This document shows, in pieces, positions 1 to 12,319 of a stretch of DNA of 64,000 nt. Position 1 is the first letter of the stretch, and each line of letters starts with the position of its first letter. Made by a program: the position numbers and the translations under genes. The notes beneath the pieces were generated by a model that worked only from the letters and a program-made list of their open reading frames with translations, searched no databases and was not told the DNA's origin. Source of the DNA: Hymenobacter sp. BT559 (GTDB lineage Bacteria > Bacteroidota > Bacteroidia > Cytophagales > Hymenobacteraceae); assembly GCF_016427535.1 (NCBI RefSeq), contig NZ_JAELXV010000001.1, forward strand, positions 1,426,001 to 1,490,000, in the 5' to 3' direction.

Positions 1-2
1 CC

Positions 3-86
3 AACCCCGGCAACCGCATTCAGGAACTGCAAAAGGACATCCAGCAAGCCTTCCCGCAGGGCGTGCCGGCCGGACTCAAGCCCTAG
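3..86 (+). CDS. C-terminal end of an unidentified protein (partial)
   Basis: The frame is open from the left edge of the window and closes with TAG at 84-86. The 27 visible residues end in GVPAGLKP. A strong hairpin with A and T tracts follows 24 bases later, which fits the end of a transcription unit. The fragment is too short to assign to a family. Confidence 0.5.
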   Translation, partial: NPGNRIQELQKDIQQAFPQGVPAGLKP

Positions 87-109
87 GTTGGTAGTTATTG
101 CTACACTAC

Positions 110-148
110 AAAAAGGCCTGGCTACGCAGCACGTAGCCAGGCCTTTTT
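110..148. terminator. Bidirectional intrinsic terminator
   Basis: Perfect 17-bp inverted repeat (110-126 and 132-148) with a 5-nt loop, an A run on the left and a T run on the right. It lies between the rightward gene that ends at 86 and the leftward gene that ends at 176, so it can serve both. Confidence 0.85.
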
Positions 149-175
149 GCTTGCTCAGGTGGCAGCCGCGTCGCT

Positions 176-808
176 TTAAAAAGTTGGGGGCTGTAGGTTT
201 TTAAAGTGCCCATTCAGGCGCACGCGCTCTTTAAGGCGCTCGGCCTCGAGCACGGCGGGCAGCAGGCGAGCTAGGTGCTCGTGCACCATGTCTTGGCGCT
301 CTTGCTCGGCAGTGGTGCTCAGCAATTGGTACTCTTGCTCGGTGCTGAGGCCGATGTGGTGCGCCACGTCGAAAATTTTGAAATTGGGTTCGAGCTGCAA
401 AAGCAGTTTGCGCAAGCCTAGGGCCTCGTACAGCTGTCGTACCTGCTCGGCAATGAGATGGCGTAAGTCTGGGTCGGCCACCTCGTCTTGCACAATGGCC
501 TCGACCTGCCCGGCCGCGTAGAGCTTGCCCGGCGCCTGCCGGTAGAACTGGCGCACCCGAAACACTCCGATGGCCTCGGTTTTGATGTCCATTTCGCCGC
601 CCTCGTGCGTTTTCTCGATGCTAAGCAGGCGCATTTCGGTGCCAAGCTCCTGCACCGAATTGTCGAGGTAAGGCGGGATGCCGAAGGTGAGGCCTTCGGT
701 AAAGCAATCGCGCACCAGCTCGCGGTACCGCGGCTCAAAGATGTGCAGATTCAGTTTTTCGCCCGGAAAAGCGACGAGGTTGAGCGGAAAGAGCGGAAGT
801 AGACGCAT
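176..808 (-). CDS. LON peptidase substrate-binding domain protein
   Basis: A 210-residue protein that matches the N-terminal substrate-binding domain of Lon proteases but lacks the AAA+ and peptidase parts. Recognisable blocks are LPLFPLNLVAFPGE at the N-terminus and HIFEPRYRELV around residue 22, both typical of stand-alone LON-domain proteins. No signal peptide or membrane segment is present, so it is probably cytosolic. Such single-domain proteins are common in bacteria and their function is poorly known; a peptide- or substrate-binding adaptor role is inferred from the fold only. The ATG at 806-808 is the obvious start. It is transcribed away from the metal efflux operon that begins at 945. 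Confidence 0.85.
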   Translation of the reverse strand: MRLLPLFPLNLVAFPGEKLNLHIFEPRYRELVRDCFTEGLTFGIPPYLDNSVQELGTEMRLLSIEKTHEGGEMDIKTEAIGVFRVRQFYRQAPGKLYAAGQVEAIVQDEVADPDLRHLIAEQVRQLYEALGLRKLLLQLEPNFKIFDVAHHIGLSTEQEYQLLSTTAEQERQDMVHEHLARLLPAVLEAERLKERVRLNGHFKNLQPPTF

Positions 809-877
809 GATGAGCCAAGAATACGACGGCCGAGCAAATGTTTTGCTTATTGCCCGCCGAGCTTTTGTTTAGAATGA

Positions 878-900
878 CTCTGAATTTTGTTAATTCAGAG
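878..900. promoter_or_regulatory. Dyad (candidate operator) upstream of the metal efflux operon
   Basis: Perfect 9-bp inverted repeat, CTCTGAATT and AATTCAGAG, separated by TTGTT, 45 bases upstream of the ATG at 945. Its centre contains GAATTTTG (882-889), one mismatch from the TAnnTTTG promoter element, so a bound repressor could cover the promoter. That it is an operator is inference; no regulator gene is adjacent. Confidence 0.4.
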
Positions 901-944
901 AAAGCTGCAAACTTTCGGCCCTTCCCGGCGTTTTGGGGCAGCGT

Positions 945-1367
945 ATGAAAGTGGTGCTTTCCTTGTTTATGGCCTGCCTCATGCTGGTCGGTAGCCTTAT
1001 TCCGCAGAATGACCTGTCGGAACTGAGCAAGCTGCCCCAGCTCGTGGAGCATTACCGCTTCCACCACTCGGTGGCGGGCGGTGGGCTGTCGCTGGGCCAG
1101 TTTTTGGCCGAGCACTACGGCTCTGGCACCAAGCAGCACTTCGGCTGCACCTTCTCGCCCCAGCATCAGCAAGACCACCAGGGCCTGCCCTTGCACGGCC
1201 GCCACGCGTGTAGCAGCCACGTGGCTTTTGCCTTCTTGCTGGCCGGGCCAGTCCTCGCATTCGAAGGGCAGCCTGCCCTAGCGGCGGGGCCCGAATACCG
1301 GCTGGCGGGCCAGGTGCGCTACTTAGAGGGTGCCACGGCCGCCCTGCTCCAGCCACCTCGAGCTTAG
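945..1367 (+). CDS. Small exported His-rich protein at the head of a metal efflux operon
   Basis: A 140-residue protein starting at ATG 945 (a TTG 12 bases earlier is in frame but less likely). The N-terminus has a hydrophobic segment (about residues 5-18) ending near SLIPQNDL, resembling a signal peptide or anchor. The middle is rich in His and Cys (VEHYRFHH, KQHFGC, PQHQQDHQ, HGRHACSSH), as expected for a periplasmic metal-binding protein. I recall similar short proteins with a SLIP motif and a LxxLPxLVEH motif in front of CzcA-like pumps in Bacteroidota; they have no established function. The pump gene follows 261 bases downstream on the same strand. A metal-chaperone or sensor role is inference. 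Confidence 0.65.
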   Translation: MKVVLSLFMACLMLVGSLIPQNDLSELSKLPQLVEHYRFHHSVAGGGLSLGQFLAEHYGSGTKQHFGCTFSPQHQQDHQGLPLHGRHACSSHVAFAFLLAGPVLAFEGQPALAAGPEYRLAGQVRYLEGATAALLQPPRA

Positions 1368-1628
1368 CTTCCCCCTGCCCCTAGGGCTAGTGTGCGCTGC
1401 CCGTTCTGGGCCTAGCTGCCGATGCCTAAGGTAGTTAGCGCGCCCCTAGGTGGGACCTAGGGCCTGCGTGCATGGCAGGGCCACGGCCCGCCGCCCAGTG
1501 AGGCGGCGCGCTGAGCGGCCGAGTTGGTAATTCTGGTTTTTGGTGGGAGGGCTTCTGGTGCTACGGCACGGCAGAAGCCGCGGGGCCATTACTGGCCCGG
1601 CCGCCAAGCGCCGCATCCGTTTGTTTTC

Positions 1629-6062
<4,434 letters not shown>

Positions 6063-6110
6063 AGGTTTGAATTTTGCCTTGTACAGTATTGATTTTAAAT
6101 AGGATATTTG

Positions 6111-7316
6111 ATGAGTACTAGTTTGAAACAGCTCGCGCTACTTGCTGGCCTCGGCGTACTGGCCGCCTGCGGCGCTAAGCCCGATACTGCTGCCGGCACC
6201 GGTAAGCCGGCGGGCCAAGCGGGTGAGCCCGCTGCCCCAGCCGCCCCTGCCAATCCCGACCAAGTAACCGTTAGCGATGCCCAGATGCGGGCGGCGGGCA
6301 TCGAGCTGGGCAGCTTCGAGCGCCAGAATATGACGACCGAAGTGCAGGCCAACGGCTCGGTAGAAGTGCCGCCGCAAAACCGGGTTTCCATCACGGCCAT
6401 CCAGGGGGGCTACGTGCAATCGGTGGCGGTGCTGCCCGGCGAGCACGTGGCGGCTGGCGCCACGGTAGCCACACTGCGCTCGCCCGAGTACCTCACCTTG
6501 CAGCAAACCTACTTGCAGAGTAAGGCCAAGGTGCGCTTCCTGACTGAGGACCTAGAGCGCCAGCGCATCCTGGACGTGGAGGACGTGGGCGCCAAGCGTA
6601 AGCTGCAGCAAGCCCGGGCCGACTACGCCACCGAGCAGGCCACCCTGCGCGCTACGGCCGCCCAGCTGCGGCTGCTTGGCATTTCGGTAGCTCGCCTCGA
6701 TGCTACTGGCCAGCTCCAAAACAGCGTGCCGCTGACCACGCCCATCTCGGGCTATGTGAAGGCAGTGAACATTAACCCCGGCCAGTACGTGAACCCTCAG
6801 GATGTGCTGGTAGAGGTGCTGAGCCGCGACGACCTGCACCTTGAGCTAAAAGTGTTTGAGAAAGACGTGGCCCAGGTGAAAGTAGGCCAGAAAATTCTGT
6901 TCCGGGTGCAGAATGTAGACCGCGGCGAGGAGCTCACGGCCCGCGTGTTCTTGGTGGGCCAAGCCTTCGACGACAACGCCCGCACGGTGCGCGTGCACGC
7001 TCACCTAGAGCCCGAGCGCCGCGACATGCTGCCCGGCCAGTTTGTGGCCGCTCGCATCCAAACGGCTGGCGCCCGCGTGCGCACGTTGCCCGAAAGCGCA
7101 CTTATTCAGGCCGGCGACCTGAGCTATATTTTTCGGCGCGTGGGCCAGGACTCAGGCCGCACGGTGTTTCGGCGCGTGAAGGTGCGCGCTAGCCAGCCTC
7201 AGCACGGCGACGTGGCTGTGACCGCGCTCGACCCGCTGCCTGATACTACCCAACTCGTGCGCCGCGGCGCGTATTTTCTCGATGCCGAGCTGCGCAAAGG
7301 GGCTGATGACGAGTAG
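6111..7316 (+). CDS. czcB: CzcB-like periplasmic adaptor lipoprotein of the RND metal pump
   Basis: A 401-residue membrane fusion protein of the HlyD/CusB type. The N-terminus has a lipoprotein signal with lipobox LAAC (Cys at residue 20), followed by a low-complexity Pro/Ala/Gly linker. The barrel-sandwich domain is recognisable from VQSVAVLPGEHVAAG near residue 105, and its second half from TTPISGYVKAVNINPGQYV near 210; a coiled-coil hairpin rich in Gln, Glu and Arg lies between. The C-terminal part contains the beta-barrel and membrane-proximal domains. It should link the inner-membrane RND part to the channel part encoded just upstream. Start is ATG 6111; a TTG just before it is ignored. 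The last gene of the likely operon with 945 and 1629. Confidence 0.9.
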   Translation: MSTSLKQLALLAGLGVLAACGAKPDTAAGTGKPAGQAGEPAAPAAPANPDQVTVSDAQMRAAGIELGSFERQNMTTEVQANGSVEVPPQNRVSITAIQGGYVQSVAVLPGEHVAAGATVATLRSPEYLTLQQTYLQSKAKVRFLTEDLERQRILDVEDVGAKRKLQQARADYATEQATLRATAAQLRLLGISVARLDATGQLQNSVPLTTPISGYVKAVNINPGQYVNPQDVLVEVLSRDDLHLELKVFEKDVAQVKVGQKILFRVQNVDRGEELTARVFLVGQAFDDNARTVRVHAHLEPERRDMLPGQFVAARIQTAGARVRTLPESALIQAGDLSYIFRRVGQDSGRTVFRRVKVRASQPQHGDVAVTALDPLPDTTQLVRRGAYFLDAELRKGADDE

Positions 7317-7394
7317 GGCAGTAGCCAAGCTGCAGCTTGCCGTCACGTCAACTATTTCGCGTTTGCCGTAGTTAGCGGCTAAACACATGCCACC

Positions 7395-8867
7395 ATGCCC
7401 ATTCGCCACTACCCCACGCTGCACGCCTACGTCGAGGCCAACCGCCGCACCCGCGCCGAATACGATGAGGAGGCGCTGCCGCTGCTAGAGGGCACCCTGC
7501 CGCCCGACCTGGTCGGCACGCTGCTGCGCAACGGCAACGGCCACTTTGAGCAGCACGGCGTGCCCTACGAGCACCTATTTGATGGCGATGGCATGGTGGC
7601 GCGCTTCCGCTTCGATGGGCGGGGCGTGACCTATCGCAACCGCTACGTGCGCACCGACGAGTACGTAGCCGAGGAAAAAGCCGGCCGCATGCTCTACCGC
7701 AGCTTTGGCACCAACCTGCCTGGCGGGCTGCGCGCCAACTTCGGCAAGACGCAGTTTAAAAATACCGCCAACACCAGCCTGGTGGAGCACGGTGGCCACC
7801 TGCTGGCCCTGTGGGAAGGTGGCCTGCCGCACCGCCTCGACCCTGACACCCTAGGTACCCACGGGCGCTACGACTACGATGGGGTGCTGCGCAACCCGTT
7901 TTCGTGGCTCGACCGGCGCATCACGCCCGAGCTGCCCTTTTCGGCCCACCCCAAGGTGCACCCTACCACCGGCGTACTGCACAACTTTGGCACTGTGGCC
8001 GGCACGCAGCACCGCCTGGCGCTGTATGAGGTGAGCCCCAGCGGCGAGGCCCGGCTGGCCCACGCGTTGCCCATGCCCGCCGCCACCTTCGCCCACGACT
8101 TTGTGCTGACGCAGAGCGGGCACCGTATTTTCTTTCTTACGCCGGTAGCTTTCGATGTGGTGCGGGCGCTGGCGGGTATCACGTCGCCGGCGGCTTCCAT
8201 TAAGGTTGACCCTCGGCAATCTACCCAGATAGTGGTGGTGGGCCCCACCGGCGAAGTACAGCGCCTCGAAACCGAGTTTGGCTTTCCGTTTCACTTCGTG
8301 AATGGCTACCAGGACGCCGACGGCACGCTCGTGGCCGATTCCCTGCTGATGAATACTTACCCCGACTCGCTCAGCATCAAGGCCTACCTGGCCGGCAATC
8401 TGCCCGATGATGAGCCCTTGGCCAAGTTTGTGCGCTTCCGTTTCGACCTAGGGGCCGGCACCGTGACCCGGCAGGTGCTATCGGATTATGAAGGCGAACT
8501 GCCCGAAGTCAACCCCCAGCGCGTGGGGCAGCCCTACCGCTACACCTGGGCTATTGGGCGCCCGCCCAGCCACCCGCTGCCGCTGCTCGACCACCTCATC
8601 AAGCTCGATGTGCACACCGGCGAGGCATGGCACGCCTACCAGCCCGCCACGCTGGTGAGCGAGCCCGTCATCGTTCCGCGTGAGGGTGCCACCGCTGAAG
8701 ACGACGCCTACTTGGTGTACCTGCGCTTCGATGCCACCACCACGACCACCGACCTGGTAGTAGCCGACGCCGCCGACCTGCGCTTGCTGGCTCGCCTGCG
8801 GCTGCCGCACAATATTCCGCTGGGCTTTCATGGCCTGTGGCAACCGGCCCAGGTAGCTATTACCTAG
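7395..8867 (+). CDS. Carotenoid oxygenase (carotenoid cleavage dioxygenase family)
   Basis: A 490-residue member of the RPE65/CCD family, non-haem Fe(II) enzymes that cleave carotenoid or related double bonds. The four histidines that hold the iron are all visible: H185 (SAHPKVHP), H234 (TFAHDF), H300 (FPFHFVNGY) and H479 (GFHGLW). The N-terminal block GTLPPDLVGTLLRNGNG is also typical. There is no signal peptide, so it is cytosolic or peripherally membrane-bound. Pigmented relatives of this bacterium make carotenoids, which would be the natural substrate, but no carotenoid synthesis genes are in this window. It is about 80 bases after the metal adaptor gene and may be cotranscribed. Its stop codon overlaps the stop of the convergent gene on the other strand. 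Confidence 0.9.
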   Translation: MPIRHYPTLHAYVEANRRTRAEYDEEALPLLEGTLPPDLVGTLLRNGNGHFEQHGVPYEHLFDGDGMVARFRFDGRGVTYRNRYVRTDEYVAEEKAGRMLYRSFGTNLPGGLRANFGKTQFKNTANTSLVEHGGHLLALWEGGLPHRLDPDTLGTHGRYDYDGVLRNPFSWLDRRITPELPFSAHPKVHPTTGVLHNFGTVAGTQHRLALYEVSPSGEARLAHALPMPAATFAHDFVLTQSGHRIFFLTPVAFDVVRALAGITSPAASIKVDPRQSTQIVVVGPTGEVQRLETEFGFPFHFVNGYQDADGTLVADSLLMNTYPDSLSIKAYLAGNLPDDEPLAKFVRFRFDLGAGTVTRQVLSDYEGELPEVNPQRVGQPYRYTWAIGRPPSHPLPLLDHLIKLDVHTGEAWHAYQPATLVSEPVIVPREGATAEDDAYLVYLRFDATTTTTDLVVADAADLRLLARLRLPHNIPLGFHGLWQPAQVAIT

Positions 8868-9277
8868 AGAATAAGCACCAAGGTGCCTCCAATGATGAGT
8901 GCGGCACCTAGGGCAGCTTTCAGCGTCAGGGTTTCGCCCAGAAATACTACCGACAGCCCGATAGCAATGGCCACGCTGAGCTTATCGACGGGGGCGACCT
9001 GAGATACTTTGCCCAGTTGTAAGGCCTTGAAATAGAATATCCACGACAAGCCCGTGGCCACCCCCGACAGCACTAAAAATACCCAGGTGCGTGGGCTCAG
9101 GTGCAGCAGGTCGGCCGGGTTGTCTTTGGCCAGCACTATGCCCCAGGCCACCACCAGAATAACCACCGTGCGGATGGCCGTGGCCAAATCGGAGTTGACG
9201 CCCTTGATGCCAACCTTCGCCAGCACGGCCGTGAGCGCCGCGAATACGGCGGAGAGCAACGCATACCACCACCACAT
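8864..9277 (-). CDS. EamA-family permease, single repeat
   Basis: A 137-residue integral membrane protein with about five hydrophobic helices. It corresponds to one EamA repeat of the drug/metabolite transporter superfamily: MWWWYALLSAVFAALTAV at the start, a middle block GLSWIFYFKALQLG and VAPVDKLSVA, and a C-terminal FLGETLTLKAALGAALI. Half-size members usually act as dimers. The substrate cannot be told from sequence. The gene is convergent with the carotenoid oxygenase gene; the two stop codons overlap within one CTAG at 8864-8867. Confidence 0.85.
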   Translation of the reverse strand: MWWWYALLSAVFAALTAVLAKVGIKGVNSDLATAIRTVVILVVAWGIVLAKDNPADLLHLSPRTWVFLVLSGVATGLSWIFYFKALQLGKVSQVAPVDKLSVAIAIGLSVVFLGETLTLKAALGAALIIGGTLVLIL

Positions 9278-9377
9278 AAATTGTTAATTGTTAGTGGTTA
9301 ATTGTTAAGGATGTAGCTGTGTAACCAGTACTTAAGAACATGGTTAACGAGGCTGTGTTAGGAAGTTAAAAACAGCG

Positions 9378-9479
9378 TTTGTCATGCAGCGCGTAGCGAA
9401 GCATCTCGCGTAGCGCACTAACTTCTAGCGTTAGCAACGAAGCGAACGAGATGCTTTGCTACGCGCTGCATGACCAAAC
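9378..9479. repeat. Long imperfect palindrome (REP-like element, family 1)
   Basis: Two 28-base arms (9381-9408 and 9447-9474) are reverse complements except for one G/T pair. They surround an inner smaller hairpin (CTAAC and GTTAG around 9417-9433). The arm contains GTCATGC and GCGAAGCATCT, words shared with the palindromes at 53016 and 55367. It lies in the intergenic space between two leftward genes (stop of CLC at 9521, start of EamA at 9277). Preceding bases 9285-9309 hold AATTGTTAATTGTTA-like direct repeats. Confidence 0.75.
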
Positions 9480-9520
9480 AGACTTTTTCTGACCTCCTAA
9501 AATCAGCTTCAACAGCGAAT

Positions 9521-10855
9521 CTACAGTTCGCCCAGTTTTCGGCCGCGCTGCCGACCTAGGAGCGGATGCTTGGCCTGCCCGATTATCTGCGAGCCATAGA
9601 TGCCGTGGTGCCCCGAGAAGAGGTACGCAACTACGCAAGCCAGCCCTAGGTATATGCCCGCGTGGCTGCCAAACAGCTCCAGGCCCATGAGCAAGCAGGC
9701 CAGCGGCGTATTGGCTGCCCCCGCAAAGACTCCTACAAAGCCCATGCCCGCCAGCAGCGCCACCGGCAGTGGCAGCACGCCCGCCAGCGCCGACCCTAGG
9801 GTGGCCCCAATAAAGAAAAGCGGGGTAACCTCGCCACCCTTGAAGCCCGCACCAAGCGTGAGGGCCGTCAAAAACAGCTTCCAGGCAAAGTCTTGCCCAT
9901 CTAGCTGGTGCTGAAACGCTTCTACAATGACAGGTACCCCCAGGCCGGCATAGCGCGTGCCCACGGCCCACAGCAGCAGCGCCACCGCCACGCCACCCAC
10001 CACGGGCCGCAGCGGTGCGTAGCGCAGCCGCCCAAACAGCCGCGAGAATGCGTGCGTGAGTGTGGCAAACGCCCGCGCCGCCAGCCCAAACAGTGCCCCC
10101 GCCAGCAGGGTAGCGCCCAGCCCGGCCGCCGTGAGCGGCAGCGCCGCCAGCTCGGGGTAGTGGGTGTGGCCCACGCCCCAGGCCCGCGTCACGATATCGG
10201 CTACCACGGCAGCCAGGAAGCTCGGTAAAATAGCCTCGTAGCGCACCCCGCCCAGCAAGAATACCTCCAGCCCAAACACAGCCCCCGCCAGCGGCGTCCC
10301 AAACACCGAGGCAAAGCCCGCGCTCATGCCTGCAATTAGCAGCAGGCGGCGGTCGCGCCGCAGGCGCAGCCCGGCCGGCAGCCAGCGCCCCAGCTGGTCG
10401 GCCAGGGCGCCGCCCATTTGTACGGCCGTGCCCTCGCGCCCCGCTGAGCCGCCAAACAAGTGCGTGAGCAGCGTGCCCCCTAGCACCAGCGGCACCAGCC
10501 GCAGCGGTATGCGCTCGCTGGGTGCGTGTATTTCGTCCAGAATCAAGTTGTTGCCCTTCACAACGCGGTTGCCAAAATGGTGGTAGGCCAGGCCCACCAC
10601 CAGGCCCCCTAGGGGCAGCAGCGCCAAGGCCCACGGGTGCGCCTCGCGCCAGGCAGTTACCCACTCCAGCGCCACCAAAAAGCCCGCCGAGGCCGTACCG
10701 GCCAGCAGGCCTACCAGCCCGGCCAGCACCAGCCAGCGCCCCACATACCGCACCGTAGATGTAGCGGCTACGCCTCGCCCAGCGACCAGCCGACGGGAGG
10801 TAGGTAAAAAATCAGAAAGAACAGCCACGCTGCGAAGTAACGAGCTACGCAGCAC
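9521..10855 (-). CDS. CLC-family anion transporter, possibly fluoride type
   Basis: A 444-residue polytopic protein of the CLC family. The motif GGSAGREGTAVQMGG (near residue 130) carries the gating glutamate of CLC proteins, but with Thr where chloride-type CLCs have Pro (GREGP); the usual GSGIP motif is not evident. GREGT/GREGV variants are, as I recall, a mark of the fluoride-exporting CLC-F clade, so F-/H+ antiport is a reasonable inference. The second signature GAGFKGGEVTPLFFIGA is near residue 345. The start is a GTG at 10855, with about 40 residues before the first membrane helix; a start further inside is possible. No fluoride riboswitch was recognised in the short upstream region. 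Confidence 0.85.
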   Translation of the reverse strand: MLRSSLLRSVAVLSDFLPTSRRLVAGRGVAATSTVRYVGRWLVLAGLVGLLAGTASAGFLVALEWVTAWREAHPWALALLPLGGLVVGLAYHHFGNRVVKGNNLILDEIHAPSERIPLRLVPLVLGGTLLTHLFGGSAGREGTAVQMGGALADQLGRWLPAGLRLRRDRRLLLIAGMSAGFASVFGTPLAGAVFGLEVFLLGGVRYEAILPSFLAAVVADIVTRAWGVGHTHYPELAALPLTAAGLGATLLAGALFGLAARAFATLTHAFSRLFGRLRYAPLRPVVGGVAVALLLWAVGTRYAGLGVPVIVEAFQHQLDGQDFAWKLFLTALTLGAGFKGGEVTPLFFIGATLGSALAGVLPLPVALLAGMGFVGVFAGAANTPLACLLMGLELFGSHAGIYLGLACVVAYLFSGHHGIYGSQIIGQAKHPLLGRQRGRKLGEL

Positions 10856-10913
10856 CTAGGGGCTTTTGGCTAGGCCCGTGCCGCCTAGGTGCCTGCTCAG
10901 GCGCCACCCAACA

Positions 10914-10944
10914 AAAAGCCCCCGCTGAAACAGCGGGGGCTTTT
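10914..10944 (-). terminator. Intrinsic terminator
   Basis: Perfect 14-bp stem (10914-10927 and 10931-10944) with an AAA loop and flanking A and T tracts. It lies 65 bases downstream of the leftward T9SS cargo gene that ends at 11009. Confidence 0.85.
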
Positions 10945-11008
10945 CGCTACCCTAGGCTCGGCTGCCGAAGCAGCCAGGTTCTCTCCAAGTCCTAGTGTAA
11001 GTCGGCGG

Positions 11009-12076
11009 CTAGCGCCCACTGCTTTTAATAAACCGCGCGCTCTGGCCCGTGGCCGCATCGCGGAGAAAATACATTCCGCCGGGCAGGCTGCTCACGTCGA
11101 GCTGTTGCCGCTGGCTGCCGCTGATGTCGGCTACCTGCACCTGCTGGCCCTGCTGGTCGAACACGGCAAAATGAGTGCCAGTGCGGCCGGCTACGTTCAA
11201 AACGCTGGTGGCCAGGGTGGGGAATACCGTGAGGCCGGCCAGCAGCCCGGCATCTGCCGCTACTACGGGGCTAAACGTTTCGGTGCCCGTGGCATCTACT
11301 TGGCGCAGGCGGTAGTAGCGCAGGCCCATGGCGTGCGCATCCACAAACTGGTACGAGCGTGCCTGGGCGCTGGTGCCCGCGCACTTTACTTGGCCCAGCG
11401 AGCTGTAGCCGGCCGTTGGGCTGTCGGCCCGCTGCACTTCAAAAAAATCGGCATTGTGCTCCGAGGCCGTTTCCCACTTCAGGGTCACGCCGGCGGCTGT
11501 AGGCTGGGCCTGGAAAGTGGTGAGCTGCACGGGCAGGGGGCTTACGGTGCCGTACACGGCGTAGACATCCACATTCGAGCTTACGTTGAGCAGGCCACCC
11601 ACACGTAGCTCGAGCTGGTCGAAGGGCTGCGCGGCCGTGAAAGTAACTTTATTGCTAGCATCGGTTCCTGGCAGTAGGCTGACCGCGATAGAGTTATCTG
11701 TCAGCGATACTTCTTGCAGCGCCGTAGTAGGCGTTTTGCTCGTGCTGGCATAGGTGCGGATAACCATGCGCCCGAGCACTGAGGCGTCGAGCAGGCCAGT
11801 GGCGGGCTTTACAAGCAGCATGGCCTGCTGGCCGGGCTGAATGGCTGCCGGAAAATTTACCCGTAAGGCAGCCCCGCCGACGAGAGCGGGCTGAAGCGTA
11901 GCCGCAGTGGCCGACGACTCATCTACCGCTTGGTCTGGGTTTACGGTGTTAAAGGTAGGAGAAGTAGAATAGCTGCGAGCCTGAACCTGGCTTTGAGCTG
12001 CGCACGGCAGCGCCGCGAAGCCAGCCAATACAAGGCCAATAATAGAAGAACGAAGCCGGAGAGTAAAATTGAACAT
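11009..12076 (-). CDS. Secreted protein with T9SS type A sorting domain
   Basis: A 355-residue exported protein. It begins with a signal peptide (hydrophobic stretch about residues 10-27 ending PCAAQS). The first 175 residues are Thr/Ser-rich and beta-predicted with no family I recognise. Around residues 178-265 is a fibronectin-like segment beginning PVQLTTFQAQPTAAGVTLKWETASEHNADFF (a block often seen before T9SS tails, key words TASEHNADFFEVQR). The C-terminal 75 residues (TVFPTLATSVLNV, then SLPGGMYFLRDA) are the type A sorting domain, which directs export through the type IX system and is cleaved off at the cell surface. The product is therefore secreted or surface-attached. Its function is unknown. 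A hairpin lies directly in front of the start codon. Confidence 0.8.
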   Translation of the reverse strand: MFNFTLRLRSSIIGLVLAGFAALPCAAQSQVQARSYSTSPTFNTVNPDQAVDESSATAATLQPALVGGAALRVNFPAAIQPGQQAMLLVKPATGLLDASVLGRMVIRTYASTSKTPTTALQEVSLTDNSIAVSLLPGTDASNKVTFTAAQPFDQLELRVGGLLNVSSNVDVYAVYGTVSPLPVQLTTFQAQPTAAGVTLKWETASEHNADFFEVQRADSPTAGYSSLGQVKCAGTSAQARSYQFVDAHAMGLRYYRLRQVDATGTETFSPVVAADAGLLAGLTVFPTLATSVLNVAGRTGTHFAVFDQQGQQVQVADISGSQRQQLDVSSLPGGMYFLRDAATGQSARFIKSSGR

Positions 12077-12080
12077 AAGG

Positions 12081-12107
12081 AAGGAAGGGTATAGCGTACC
12101 CTTCCTT
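12081..12107 (-). promoter_or_regulatory. Hairpin immediately upstream of the start codon of the T9SS cargo gene
   Basis: Perfect 11-bp inverted repeat (12081-12091 and 12097-12107) with a 5-base loop, four bases from the ATG at 12074-12076 (leftward gene). On the coding strand a weak -7-like element TGGCTTTG lies just upstream (12112-12119), so the transcript would start at or in this hairpin. It may control translation or be an operator. The rest of the 243-base gap up to 12319 is AT-rich and holds nothing I can name. Confidence 0.4.
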
Positions 12108-12319
12108 CTTTACAAAGCCATTGCCAAACTTTTCTTTATGTTTATTGTGCTACTTCGTACAGGTAAGTTCTTATAAAACCTATGTTTTTGCGCTGAACCG
12201 TCGAGTAGATTCCCAAAATGGGAAAAATAGTACTTCTCAAATTGGGTAAAATCTGCTTTTTTCGCCTAACGGAGCCGAGTACTTGCTCAATCGCCGCCTT
12301 TTCTAAGCCAACGGTAGCC

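Noticed and set aside
735..1220. 161-residue frame on the minus strand opposite the small metal-operon protein
   Set aside because: It crosses the dyad and both genes' starts and has no recognisable domain; the plus-strand protein has a signal peptide and conserved motifs.
10856..10910. Fluoride riboswitch before the CLC gene
   Set aside because: The short upstream region shows no crcB-motif core that I can recognise.
10889..11608. Long open frame on the plus strand opposite the T9SS cargo gene
   Set aside because: Antisense to a gene with clear signal peptide and sorting domain; low-complexity Ala/Gly/Arg content typical of shadow frames in GC-rich DNA.
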